Positions 1 to 6,504 of a stretch of 13,217 bases of DNA are shown here, piece after piece. Source of the DNA: Hydrogenophaga sp. (lineage in GTDB: Bacteria > Pseudomonadota > Gammaproteobacteria > Burkholderiales > Burkholderiaceae); assembly GCA_025458545.1 (NCBI GenBank), contig JALOSH010000141.1, positions 1 through 13,217 on the forward strand, written 5' to 3'. The first letter of the stretch is position 1. Every line of letters begins with the position of its first letter. A program made the position numbers and the translations under genes. The notes under the pieces were generated by a model that made no database searches, had not been told where the DNA came from, and saw nothing but the letters and a program-made list of their open reading frames with translations.

Positions 1-135
1 CACCGGCGGCGGAGTGACGACCGGTGGCGTGGGCAGATCGGGCGCTCCGGGCAGGGACGAACAACCGGCCAGCAGGACGAGCAAGCCCGCAGCGATCCAC
101 ATCTTATTAAGAACAATTCGCGTTTGTGTTATCAT
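1..135 (-). CDS. Lipoprotein, N-terminal part only (runs off window start)
   Basis: A reading frame enters from the left edge on the minus strand. It has a bacterial lipoprotein signal peptide: a hydrophobic stretch WIAAGLLVLLAGC with lipobox LAGC, followed by a Pro/Val/Thr-rich stretch (PTPPVVTPPPV), as is usual for the flexible tether of an outer-membrane lipoprotein. Two ATG starts are possible. The one at 135 gives an n-region MITQTRIVLNK with two basic residues and has GAGG close upstream, though with only about 2 nt spacing. The one at 102 has no Shine-Dalgarno and lacks the basic n-region. I prefer 135. Only 45 codons are visible, so the mature protein cannot be assigned to a family. 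It is divergent from the iron-binding protein gene. Confidence 0.6.
   Translation of the reverse strand, partial: MITQTRIVLNKMWIAAGLLVLLAGCSSLPGAPDLPTPPVVTPPPV
107..135 (+). promoter_or_regulatory. Candidate sigma-70 promoter for the Fe(3+)-binding protein gene
   Basis: TTAAGA (107-112; 4 of 6 to TTGACA) and TATCAT (130-135; 5 of 6 to TATAAT) are separated by exactly 17 nt, placing transcription start near 142 and a 5' leader of about 90 nt before the ATG at 234. The TTATCATTG stretch at 129-137 resembles half of a Fur box (ATAATCATTATC-like), which would suit an iron-uptake gene, but the other half is poor. The site overlaps the preferred start codon of the divergent lipoprotein gene. This is pattern matching only. 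Confidence 0.35.
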
Positions 136-233
136 TGCCTCGTCTTGATCCGTTGTGGCTGCGTCCAGGCACCAGCTGGGCCCGCAGCGCATTGCAAACC
201 CCCAGAAAACCTTCAACCTGAAAGCCCGCTTCC

Positions 234-1289
234 ATGCGCCCATTTGCCAAGCTCCCGATTGTCCTCGCAACCGCCGCCGCCGCTGTGGCCATGCATTCCC
301 CCGCCTTCGCTCAAGAAAAGGTGTTGAACCTGTATTCGGCGCGCCACTACCAATCCGACGACGTGATGTATGAGGCTTTCACCCGCACCACCGGCATCAA
401 GATCAACCGCGTGGACGCGGACGATGCGGGCATCGTCGCCCGCTTGCGCGCCGAGGGTGCCGCTTCGCCGGCCGACGTGGTCCTGATGGTGGACGCCGCG
501 CGCATGGCCAGCGCCGACAGCCAGGGCCTGTTCCAGCCGATCAAGTCGGCCAAGCTGGACGCCGCCATCCCCGCCCATCTGCGGGCCGATGCCACCCCGG
601 ACGGTGTGACCTGGACCGGTTTCTCCACCCGCGCCCGCGTGATCGTGTACGACCCGCTGCGCGTGAAGGCGGCCGACGTGGCGACCTATGCCCAACTGGC
701 CGACCCGAAGCTGAAGGGACTGGTGTGCACCCGCTCGGGTTCCCATCCTTACAACCTGTCGCTGTTTGCGACCGAAATCGAACGCCAGGGTGACGCCAAA
801 GGGGAAGCCTGGCTCAAAGGTATTGTGGACAACATGGCCCGCGCGCCCAAGGGCGGAGATACCGACCAAGTCCGCGCCGTCGCGTCTGGCGAGTGCGGCG
901 TGGCGCTCACCAACACCTACTACCTGGCCCGCCTGATGAAGTCCGACAAGCCTGAAGACCGGGCGGTGATGGAGAAGGTCAAGGTGGTGTTCCCCAACCA
1001 GGGCACCAGTGGCACCCACGTCAACATCGCGGGCGCGGCCGTCGCCAAACACGCCAAGAACCGCGCCAACGCGATCACCTTCATGGAGTTCCTGGCCACG
1101 CCTTTTGCGCAGGACTACTTCGCCAACGGCAACAACGAATTCGCCGCTGCCAAAGGCGTGATCATCAACAACCCTGCCCTCAAAGCCATGGGTGGCGACA
1201 AATTCAAGGCCGAGCAAATCCCGCTGGGCGTGGTGGCCAAGAACCTGACCAAGGTGCAGCAGATGCTGGACCGCACTGGGTTCAAGTGA
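234..1289 (+). CDS. Fe(3+) ABC transporter, periplasmic substrate-binding protein (FutA/FbpA type)
   Basis: Periplasmic component of a ferric-iron ABC importer; it binds Fe(3+) and delivers it to an inner-membrane permease/ATPase. The 351-residue product begins with a Sec signal peptide ending SPAFA|QEK (cleavage after about residue 26). The mature part opens with VLNLYSARHY (residues 30-39), the signature start of the FutA1/IdiA branch. It also has TRSGSHPYNLS, KGGDTDQVRAVASGECG and the TNTYYL segment whose tyrosines (Y229, Y230) are the expected iron ligands. Length and all core blocks are normal for the family, so it looks intact. The ATG at 234 was chosen because it starts directly at the signal peptide, although the RBS is weak. 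No permease or ATPase gene adjoins it, so it must work with components encoded elsewhere. The family assignment is firm; iron specificity is inferred from the family. Confidence 0.92.
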   Translation: MRPFAKLPIVLATAAAAVAMHSPAFAQEKVLNLYSARHYQSDDVMYEAFTRTTGIKINRVDADDAGIVARLRAEGAASPADVVLMVDAARMASADSQGLFQPIKSAKLDAAIPAHLRADATPDGVTWTGFSTRARVIVYDPLRVKAADVATYAQLADPKLKGLVCTRSGSHPYNLSLFATEIERQGDAKGEAWLKGIVDNMARAPKGGDTDQVRAVASGECGVALTNTYYLARLMKSDKPEDRAVMEKVKVVFPNQGTSGTHVNIAGAAVAKHAKNRANAITFMEFLATPFAQDYFANGNNEFAAAKGVIINNPALKAMGGDKFKAEQIPLGVVAKNLTKVQQMLDRTGFK

Positions 1290-1545
1290 ACGACTCCCCC
1301 CTGCGCCGCTGACGCGGCTTCCCCCCTCCGTGGCACGCCTGCGGCGCTTCGAGGGGGGACAACACCTGCGGCCTGGCCAAGCCAGTTCCGCGGTGTTTCT
1401 GGATCCACTTCCCCTCCTGGCGCACACCCTGGCTTGCCCAGCGGCATCCGGCGCCCGTGCCTGTTTCGAGGATGCGGTGGAACCGGCTTTGCCGGGCCAC
1501 TCGCATCGCCCCCTGGAGGGGGTCGCGCGCAGCGCGGCGGGGGTG
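1290..1545. repeat. GC-rich intergenic element with long terminal inverted repeats, between convergent genes
   Basis: The whole gap between two convergent stop codons is one structured element. Visible hairpins are GCCGC-TGAC-GCGGC (1305-1318), CCCCCCTC/GAGGGGGG (1321-1328 with 1351-1358), CTGGC-CAA-GCCAG (1373-1385), CCGGC-TTT-GCCGG (1483-1495) and CCCCCT-GG-AGGGGG (1510-1523). The two ends are also mutually inverted: GGCCTGGCCAAGCCAGTTCC (1371-1390) against the reverse complement of the 1479-1498 region, with about three differences. From memory, similar elements recur between genes in Comamonadaceae. It probably acts as a bidirectional transcription barrier. No protein is supported here. 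Confidence 0.7.
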
Positions 1546-2463
1546 TTAGAAGACTTGCGGCACGTAGATCTCGCCGGGCACCTGGTGGCGGCGGTAATCG
1601 TCGTGGCGGATGCGCTCGGGCAGTTCGATGACCGGCCGTTCGATCTCGTGGTACGGCAGTTGTGACAGCAGGTGGTGGATGCAGTTCAGGCGTGCCTTCT
1701 TCTTGTCGTCGGCGGGCACCACCCACCACGGCGACTCGGGGATGTGGGTGCGCTCCAGCATCACCTCTTTGGCCTTGGTGTACAGCTCCCAGCGCCGTCG
1801 GCTCTCCAGGTCCATGGGGCTGAGCTTCCACTGCTTGAGCGGATCGTGGATGCGACCCAGAAAACGGGTTTCCTGCTCCTGGTCCGACAGCGAGAACCAG
1901 TACTTGATGAGCTGCACACCGGAACGCATGATCATCTTTTCGAACTCGGGCACGTCGCGGTAGAACGCCTCGACCTGCTCGTCGGTGCAGAAACCCATCA
2001 CCTTTTCAACGCCCGCGCGGTTGTACCAGCTGCGATCAAACAGCACGATCTCACCTCCCGCGGGCAGGTGCGGCACATAGCGCTGAAAGTACCACTGTGT
2101 GCGCTCGCGGTCGCTCGGCGCCGGCAACGCCACCACCCGGCACACGCGCGGATTCAGCCGCTGGGTGATGCGTTTGATGGCTCCGCCTTTACCGGCCGCG
2201 TCGCGCCCTTCAAACAGGATCACCAGCTTGTGGCCAGTGGCCTGCACCCAGTCCTGCAGCTTGACCAGCTCAGCCTGCAACCGGAACAGCTCGCGAAAGT
2301 AGACCCTCCGGCTCTCTTTTTGCTGCAACACCGCTTCAGGGCTCAGCTCGCCCACCAGCCCGTCGATGTGGCGGTCCTCGATTTCCAGCTCCAGCTCTTC
2401 GTCGTAGCCATCCATCAGGTCGGCCAGGATGCGGCTGTGCAGATCGGCAGCGGTATCGAACAT
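1546..2463 (-). CDS. ppk2: Polyphosphate kinase 2 (PPK2), single-domain
   Basis: Cytoplasmic kinase that transfers phosphate between inorganic polyphosphate and nucleoside di- or monophosphates. From ATG 2463 the product has 305 residues, a usual length for one-domain PPK2. It shows a Walker A loop GRDAAGKGG (residues 86-94), the following IKRITQRLNPR block, WYFQRYVPHLP, and the Walker B/lid segment FDRSWYNRAGVE (142-153), then LIKYWFSLS, QWKLSPMDLESR and KKARLNCIHHLL. The frame stays open to 2571, but the extra 36 residues do not resemble the family and would run into the divergent promoter region, so I chose MFDTAADL. No strong Shine-Dalgarno is visible. The stop codon abuts the inverted-repeat element. 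Whether it prefers ADP, GDP or AMP cannot be read from the sequence alone. Confidence 0.93.
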   Translation of the reverse strand: MFDTAADLHSRILADLMDGYDEELELEIEDRHIDGLVGELSPEAVLQQKESRRVYFRELFRLQAELVKLQDWVQATGHKLVILFEGRDAAGKGGAIKRITQRLNPRVCRVVALPAPSDRERTQWYFQRYVPHLPAGGEIVLFDRSWYNRAGVEKVMGFCTDEQVEAFYRDVPEFEKMIMRSGVQLIKYWFSLSDQEQETRFLGRIHDPLKQWKLSPMDLESRRRWELYTKAKEVMLERTHIPESPWWVVPADDKKKARLNCIHHLLSQLPYHEIERPVIELPERIRHDDYRRHQVPGEIYVPQVF

Positions 2464-2545
2464 GGGCGCGTCTCGCAGGAAAGTGAAAGCGAACAGCGTA
2501 ATCAGCGCCTGTGACAGGTTCGTGAAAACACCATGACGGGCCCGC

Positions 2546-2574
2546 TGGTCACACCACGACACCTCGGCCATAAT
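2546..2574 (+). promoter_or_regulatory. Candidate promoter for the hydroxyacyl-CoA dehydrogenase gene
   Basis: TGGTCA (2546-2551; 4 of 6) and CATAAT (2569-2574; 5 of 6) are separated by 17 nt. The predicted start near 2581 falls inside the TTGACGT/ACGTCAA palindrome, a typical arrangement for repression by a bound regulator. This is a sequence match only. Confidence 0.4.
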
Positions 2575-2595
2575 TGACGTTTACGTCAACGTCAA
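2574..2595. promoter_or_regulatory. Perfect palindromic operator candidate TTGACGT-TT-ACGTCAA
   Basis: The seven-base arms at 2574-2580 and 2583-2589 are exact reverse complements around a 2-nt centre, and ACGTCAA is repeated again at 2589-2595. The site lies 26-47 nt before the dehydrogenase start codon. ACGT-centred palindromes of this kind resemble my recollection of operators of MerR-family LiuR, which control branched-chain amino acid and fatty acid catabolism in proteobacteria. That fits the gene downstream, but the regulator assignment is inference. Confidence 0.5.
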
Positions 2596-2620
2596 CTCAA
2601 CAGCACACGAGGAGCAACAC

Positions 2621-3379
2621 ATGGACATCGCAGGCAAAGTCTTCATCGTCACCGGCGGCGCATCGGGCCTGGGCGAAGGCACGGCGCGCATGCTGGCGGC
2701 CAACGGCGGCCGGGTCGTCATCGCCGACATGCAGGTTGAAAAGGGCGAGGCCGTTGCCAAAGAAATCGGTGGCGCCTTCGTCAAGTGCGATGTCAGCCAA
2801 GAAGCCGATGGCCAGGCCGTGGTCGCTCAGGCCGTGTCCATGGGCAAGCTTATGGGACTGATCAACTGCGCCGGCATCGCACCGGCCGAAAAGACCGTGG
2901 GCAAGAACGGTGCGCACAATCTGGCGCTCTACACCAAGACCATCATGGTCAACCTGGTCGGCAGCTTCAACATGATCCGCCTGGCAGCTGAAGCCATGTG
3001 CAAGAACGAGCCCGAGACCACCGGCGAGCGCGGCGTGATGATCAGCACCGCCAGCGTGGCGGCCTACGACGGCCAGATCGGCCAGGCCGCCTACGCGGCC
3101 AGCAAAGGTGGCGTGGTCGGCATGACATTGCCCATCGCTCGGGACCTCTCACGCAACGGCATACGAAACATGACGATCGCCCCCGGCATCTTCGGCACGC
3201 CCATGCTGTTTGGCATGCCGCAGGACGTGCAAGATGCGCTGGCCGCCAGCGTGCCCTTCCCCAGCCGCCTGGGCACCCCGCAGGACTACGCCAAACTGGC
3301 CCAGCACATCATCGAGAACGACATGCTCAACGGCGAAGTGATTCGCCTGGACGGAGCGATCCGGCTGGCGCCGCGATAA
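2621..3379 (+). CDS. SDR-family 3-hydroxyacyl-CoA dehydrogenase (HSD10 / type II HADH-like)
   Basis: NAD-dependent oxidation of 3-hydroxyacyl-CoA to 3-ketoacyl-CoA; relatives act on 2-methyl-3-hydroxybutyryl-CoA in isoleucine breakdown and on short-chain 3-hydroxyacyl-CoAs. The 252-residue protein has the Rossmann motif TGGASGLG (11-18), [10 protein letters not shown], catalytic Ser145 (in STAS) and Tyr158-x3-Lys162 (YAASK). It also has the C-terminal blocks [24 protein letters not shown] and [16 protein letters not shown] that set the HSD10 group apart from other SDRs. The start is well fixed: GAGGAG (2609-2614) sits 6 nt before the ATG. The length is normal and the gene looks intact. It is preceded by a palindromic operator candidate and followed by a hairpin shared with the convergent sbtB. 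The exact acyl substrate is inferred from the family. Confidence 0.92.
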   Translation: MDIAGKVFIVTGGASGLGEGTARMLAANGGRVVIADMQVEKGEAVAKEIGGAFVKCDVSQEADGQAVVAQAVSMGKLMGLINCAGIAPAEKTVGKNGAHNLALYTKTIMVNLVGSFNMIRLAAEAMCKNEPETTGERGVMISTASVAAYDGQIGQAAYAASKGGVVGMTLPIARDLSRNGIRNMTIAPGIFGTPMLFGMPQDVQDALAASVPFPSRLGTPQDYAKLAQHIIENDMLNGEVIRLDGAIRLAPR

Positions 3380-3397
3380 GCGCAGCGGCACGCACCG

Positions 3398-3429
3398 GCT
3401 GAGACCCTCAGAATTTCTCGGGTCTCAGC
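3398..3429. terminator. Hairpin between convergent genes, likely bidirectional terminator
   Basis: GCTGAGACCC (3398-3407) and GGGTCTCAGC (3420-3429) form a perfect 10-bp stem around a 12-nt loop that starts with the sbtB stop codon. It lies between the stops of the dehydrogenase (+) and sbtB (-) genes, so one arm is sbtB coding sequence. No clear T-run follows on either strand, so strong intrinsic termination is uncertain. Confidence 0.5.
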
Positions 3430-3719
3430 ACCTCGACCTCCGAGAGGTAGGCCACCATGGCGTAGTTGGCGTAAAAGCGTTCTTGCAAATGCGCCAGCAA
3501 CGATTCGGCCTGCGCGCGGGCACAGATCACCTCCAGCCGGATGTTGCGCGCCTCGTCCCAGCTGGCATCGCGCACACCACGGCTGCCCTTGCCCCGGGCG
3601 TCGGAAATGGTGTACCCGCGAATCGCCATGCGGTCCATGTCGCGGATCAGCAGCGGTTCCAGCGAAGCCTCGGAGAACACCGTCAGCAGCGTTCGTTTTT
3701 CGGTGTGCAAGCTGGTCAT
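3408..3719 (-). CDS. sbtB: PII-like signalling protein SbtB (partner of SbtA)
   Basis: Small trimeric PII-like protein that in known systems senses adenine nucleotides and controls the SbtA sodium/bicarbonate transporter. The 103-residue product has the PII-fold hallmarks of this branch: LLTVFSEASLEPLLIRDM at the N-terminus, RGYTISDARGKGSRGVRDASW as the T-loop stretch (about residues 34-54), NIRLEVIC, and the ending NYAMVAYLSEVEVLRPEKF that I associate with SbtB-type proteins next to sbtA. Its ATG (3717-3719) overlaps the stop of the upstream sbtA (ATGA overlap), so the two were translationally coupled. It appears intact although its partner is broken. A C-terminal Cys-containing extension, found in some cyanobacterial SbtB, is absent. 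Confidence 0.82.
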   Translation of the reverse strand: MTSLHTEKRTLLTVFSEASLEPLLIRDMDRMAIRGYTISDARGKGSRGVRDASWDEARNIRLEVICARAQAESLLAHLQERFYANYAMVAYLSEVEVLRPEKF

Positions 3720-4574
3720 GGTGTCGCTCCGGCCAGACGGGTGGCCATCCAGTGGTAGAGGGGGATACCCACGATGATGTTGAAGGGGAATGTGACCCCC
3801 AGCGAACCCGCGAGCGACACCGCCGGGTTGGCCTGCGGCACCGCGATGCGCATGGCGGCGGGGACCGCGATGTAGGAGGCTGATGCCGCAAGCGTCGCCA
3901 GCATGGCCATGCCTCCCACCGAGAAACCGAGCAGCCAGCCGGTGCCCATACCCAGCACCGCAGACACCAGCGGCATGCCGATGCCGAACGCAATGAGCGA
4001 CAGGCCACGGCGGCGGATTTCACCGACCTGGCGACTGACGATCAAGCCCATCTCCAACAAGAACAGCGCCAGCACAGCCTTGAACAGATCGAAGTACAGA
4101 CCGCTGATGGGCTGGAGGCCGTCCGGCCCAGCCGCCCAGCCGATCGCCATGCCATGCCACCCAGCAGCAAGGTCACGCCCTTGCCCAGAAAGGCTTCGTG
4201 CGACAGCGCCTTCCAGTCGGTGTTTTTGTCAATGCCCCGGGCCAACACAATGCCCACCAGGATGGCCGGGATCTCCATCACCGCCAGGATGGCCGCCATC
4301 TGCGGCTCCACCTCGATGCCGCGCGAGGCGAACCAGGACACCGCCACGGCAAACGTGGCCACGCTGACCGAACCATAGTGGGCTGCGGTGGCGGCCGCGT
4401 TCTGACGGTCGAAACCGAAGGCCGACCGCAGACAGACAAAAGCGATCAGCGTCTGCAAGATGCCCAGCAGGATCACGGCCACCAACTGCGGCACCGCAGT
4501 TTCAGTTCGGAGCGCAGCAGCCCGGCCACAAGTCCGAACACAAAGAAGAGGATGACTGGGTCGAGGCTTGGCAT
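3716..4574 (-). pseudogene. sbtA: Sodium-dependent bicarbonate transporter SbtA, disrupted (two frameshifts, internal deletion)
   Basis: Inner-membrane bicarbonate symporter family (SbtA, DUF897). The pieces lie in three frames. ATG 4574 gives MPSLDPVILFFVFGLVAGLL plus RSELKL and then reads a stop at 4473. From about 4491 a second frame gives PQLVAVILLGILQTLIAF, FDRQNAAATAAHYGSVSVATFAVAV, EIPAILVGIVLARG and FLGKGVTLLLGG. From 4150 a third frame gives MAIGWAAGPDGLQPISGLYFD, FKAVLALFLLEMGLI and VPQANPAVSLAGSLGVTFPFNI to the stop. Between the first two pieces, about 30-35 residues expected from the family (second membrane helix) are missing. The second break is an extra 5-bp unit (GCCAT at 4146-4158). 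The 859-bp span is about 100 bp shorter than expected. Either a real pseudogene or an assembly error; the family call is good because all pieces align in order and sbtB follows. Confidence 0.8.
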
Positions 4575-4668
4575 GGTGTGTGGCCCGGATTCTGGCACAC
4601 CCGCTGCGGCCTTTTCCGGGACGCAGAGCCCGGCCAAGCACCTCGGATCTGGGGCGTTCTCGGCAATC

Positions 4669-4703
4669 TTGTGATGTCGATGGGCTGTGTGTATGGTTCA
4701 CAC
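4669..4703 (+). promoter_or_regulatory. Candidate promoter and overlapping inverted repeat upstream of ggt
   Basis: TTGTGA (4669-4674) and TATGGT (4692-4697) are spaced by 17 nt, each matching the consensus at 4 of 6. The inverted repeat GTGTG-tatggtt-CACAC (4687-4703) covers the -10 element and could bind a regulator. The leader to the ggt ATG would be about 85 nt. Weak evidence. Confidence 0.3.
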
Positions 4704-4788
4704 TGGCCGAGTCAATGGTGCACCGTGTTGATCGCAAGCGCGCCTTCCTCTGTCTGGCCCGACCCATCTTTTGCAAACAGGCGCCTCC

Positions 4789-6504
4789 ATGAAAGAACGC
4801 ACACATCCTTTGTTCCGCTGCGTGTTGCCGGTGCTGCTCGGCGCGATGATGGGGGCCTGTGCCGGATCGGTGGGCACGGTCCGGTTCACCGGGGAGGCCG
4901 CACCACCAGCACAGCCCGAATCCGCCTCTGGCAGCGCCACCAAACCCGGCTGGGCGCAGGTGCTGCGCGATGGGGGCAGCGCGGTCGATGCCGCCATCGC
5001 GGTGCAGATGGTGCTCACGCTGGTCGAACCACAGTCCAGCGGCATCGGTGGCGGGGCGTTCCTGCTCCACTTTGACGGCCGACGGGTGCAAGCATTTGAC
5101 GGCCGCGAGACCGCACCGCTGACGGCAACACCCCAACTCTTACTGGCCGGCGACGGCACGCCTTTGCCGTTCATGGACGCGGTGGTGGGTGGGCGATCGG
5201 TGGGCACGCCCGGTGTGCTGGCCATGCTGGCCCAGGCCCACCAGCAACACGGCCGCCTGCCCTGGGCGCGGCTGTTTTTGAAGAGCGATCCCGTCGCCTT
5301 CGCTTACTTCTACCGGTCCGACGGCCTGCCGCACCCGGTGGGCCACGTCTTGCGCAACCCCGAACTCGCGCGAGTGTTCCGCCAGATCGCGGCCGATGGA
5401 CCCAAGGCGTTTTACCAAGGGCCGGTTGCTCAAGCCGTGGTGAACAAGGTGCAGCAACACCCGCGCAACCCGGGCCTGCTGAGCCTGGACGATCTCCGGC
5501 GCTACCAGCCCAAGGAACGCGAGGCTTTGTGTTTTGACCACACCGCAGCGCAGCGGGCGTTGCGAATCTGCGGCTTCCCACCGCCCAGCTCGGGGGCGGT
5601 GGCCATCGGTCAGATTCTCGGCCTCCTGGCGCGCGCACCGCTCAGCGGCCAAGCGCTGGCGAACGGCGTGCCAGAAGCGGCGTGGCTGCACACCTACACA
5701 GAAGCCTCCCGCCTCGCGTTCGCCGACCGGGCGCAGTACCTGGCAGACCCCGATTTTGTGGCGCCGCCAGCGGGCCGATGGCACAGCCTGCTGGACCCCC
5801 GCTACCTGGACGAGCGCGCCCGGCTCATCGGCCCCGGCCGTGCGGCGATGGTCTTGCCCGGCCAGCCCGGTGGCGTGCTGAGCAGTTGGGCACCGATGCC
5901 GCCACAAGCCGAGTACGGCACCAGCCACATCAGCATCGTCGACCGGTTCGGCCAGGCGCTGGCCATGACGACCACCATCGAGACCGGCTTTGGCGCGCGG
6001 CTCATGGTCAGCACCGATGCGTCGCGCGCGGGTGGATTCCTGCTCAACAACCAGCTGACCGACTTCAGCTTTGCGCCGCAGGACGCGCAAGGCCGCCCGG
6101 TGGCCAACCGGGTGGAGCCGGGCAAGCGGCCCCGCTCCTCGATGTCGCCCACGCTGGTGTTCGACGCCACCACCGACGAGCTGCTGATGAGCGCGGGCAG
6201 CCCGGGCGGCGCGTTCATCATCCACTTCACCGCCAAGACGCTGCTGGGCACGCTGGACTGGGGGCTGACCCCGCAGGCGGCCATCGATGTGCCGAACTTC
6301 GGCACGCTGGGTGGACCGGTGATGCTGGAGGCCGGTCGCTTTTCGGCAGCCACGGTGAAGGCGCTGGAGCAACGCGGGCACACGGTGAGCGAAACACCGA
6401 TGCCGAGCGGCCTGCAGGCGATCCAGCGGGGCGTGCAGAACGGCAAGCCGGTGTGGCTGGGTGGGGCCGATCCTCGGCGCGAGGGGGTTGTGGCAGGGGA
6501 TTGA
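4789..6504 (+). CDS. ggt: Gamma-glutamyltranspeptidase (Ntn hydrolase), lipoprotein; appears to carry two internal losses
   Basis: Extracytoplasmic enzyme that cleaves the gamma-glutamyl bond of glutathione and gamma-glutamyl peptides after self-cleaving into two subunits. The 571-residue product has a lipoprotein-like signal (VLPVLLGAMMGAC, Cys at residue 24), GGSAVDAAIAVQ, the glutamate-binding FDGRETAP (R106), SGIGGGAFLL, the self-cleavage and nucleophile site GTSHISIVD (T378) and the oxyanion motif GSPGG (S471-G474). Start ATG 4789 is preceded by AGG at 7 nt; an in-frame TTG at 4771 is less likely. Two conserved stretches seem absent: the M-V-A-A-N-P-L-A-T helix before GGSAVDA (junction near 4948-4959) and the EPAI-LAE-GF-VS-R segment after GRLPWARLF (junction near 5272-5283). 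Both losses keep frame. Activity is therefore doubtful although the catalytic residues remain. Divergent from sbtA. Confidence 0.85.
   Translation: MKERTHPLFRCVLPVLLGAMMGACAGSVGTVRFTGEAAPPAQPESASGSATKPGWAQVLRDGGSAVDAAIAVQMVLTLVEPQSSGIGGGAFLLHFDGRRVQAFDGRETAPLTATPQLLLAGDGTPLPFMDAVVGGRSVGTPGVLAMLAQAHQQHGRLPWARLFLKSDPVAFAYFYRSDGLPHPVGHVLRNPELARVFRQIAADGPKAFYQGPVAQAVVNKVQQHPRNPGLLSLDDLRRYQPKEREALCFDHTAAQRALRICGFPPPSSGAVAIGQILGLLARAPLSGQALANGVPEAAWLHTYTEASRLAFADRAQYLADPDFVAPPAGRWHSLLDPRYLDERARLIGPGRAAMVLPGQPGGVLSSWAPMPPQAEYGTSHISIVDRFGQALAMTTTIETGFGARLMVSTDASRAGGFLLNNQLTDFSFAPQDAQGRPVANRVEPGKRPRSSMSPTLVFDATTDELLMSAGSPGGAFIIHFTAKTLLGTLDWGLTPQAAIDVPNFGTLGGPVMLEAGRFSAATVKALEQRGHTVSETPMPSGLQAIQRGVQNGKPVWLGGADPRREGVVAGD

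Noticed and set aside
213..1427. 404-codon minus-strand ORF opposite the iron-binding protein gene
   Set aside because: Shadow frame; it also runs through the intergenic inverted-repeat element.
1672..2514. 280-codon plus-strand ORF opposite ppk2
   Set aside because: Shadow frame without motifs; ppk2 on the minus strand has all family blocks.
2464..2571. 36-residue N-terminal extension of PPK2
   Set aside because: Not family-like and would place the start in the divergent promoter region; ATG 2463 gives a normal PPK2.
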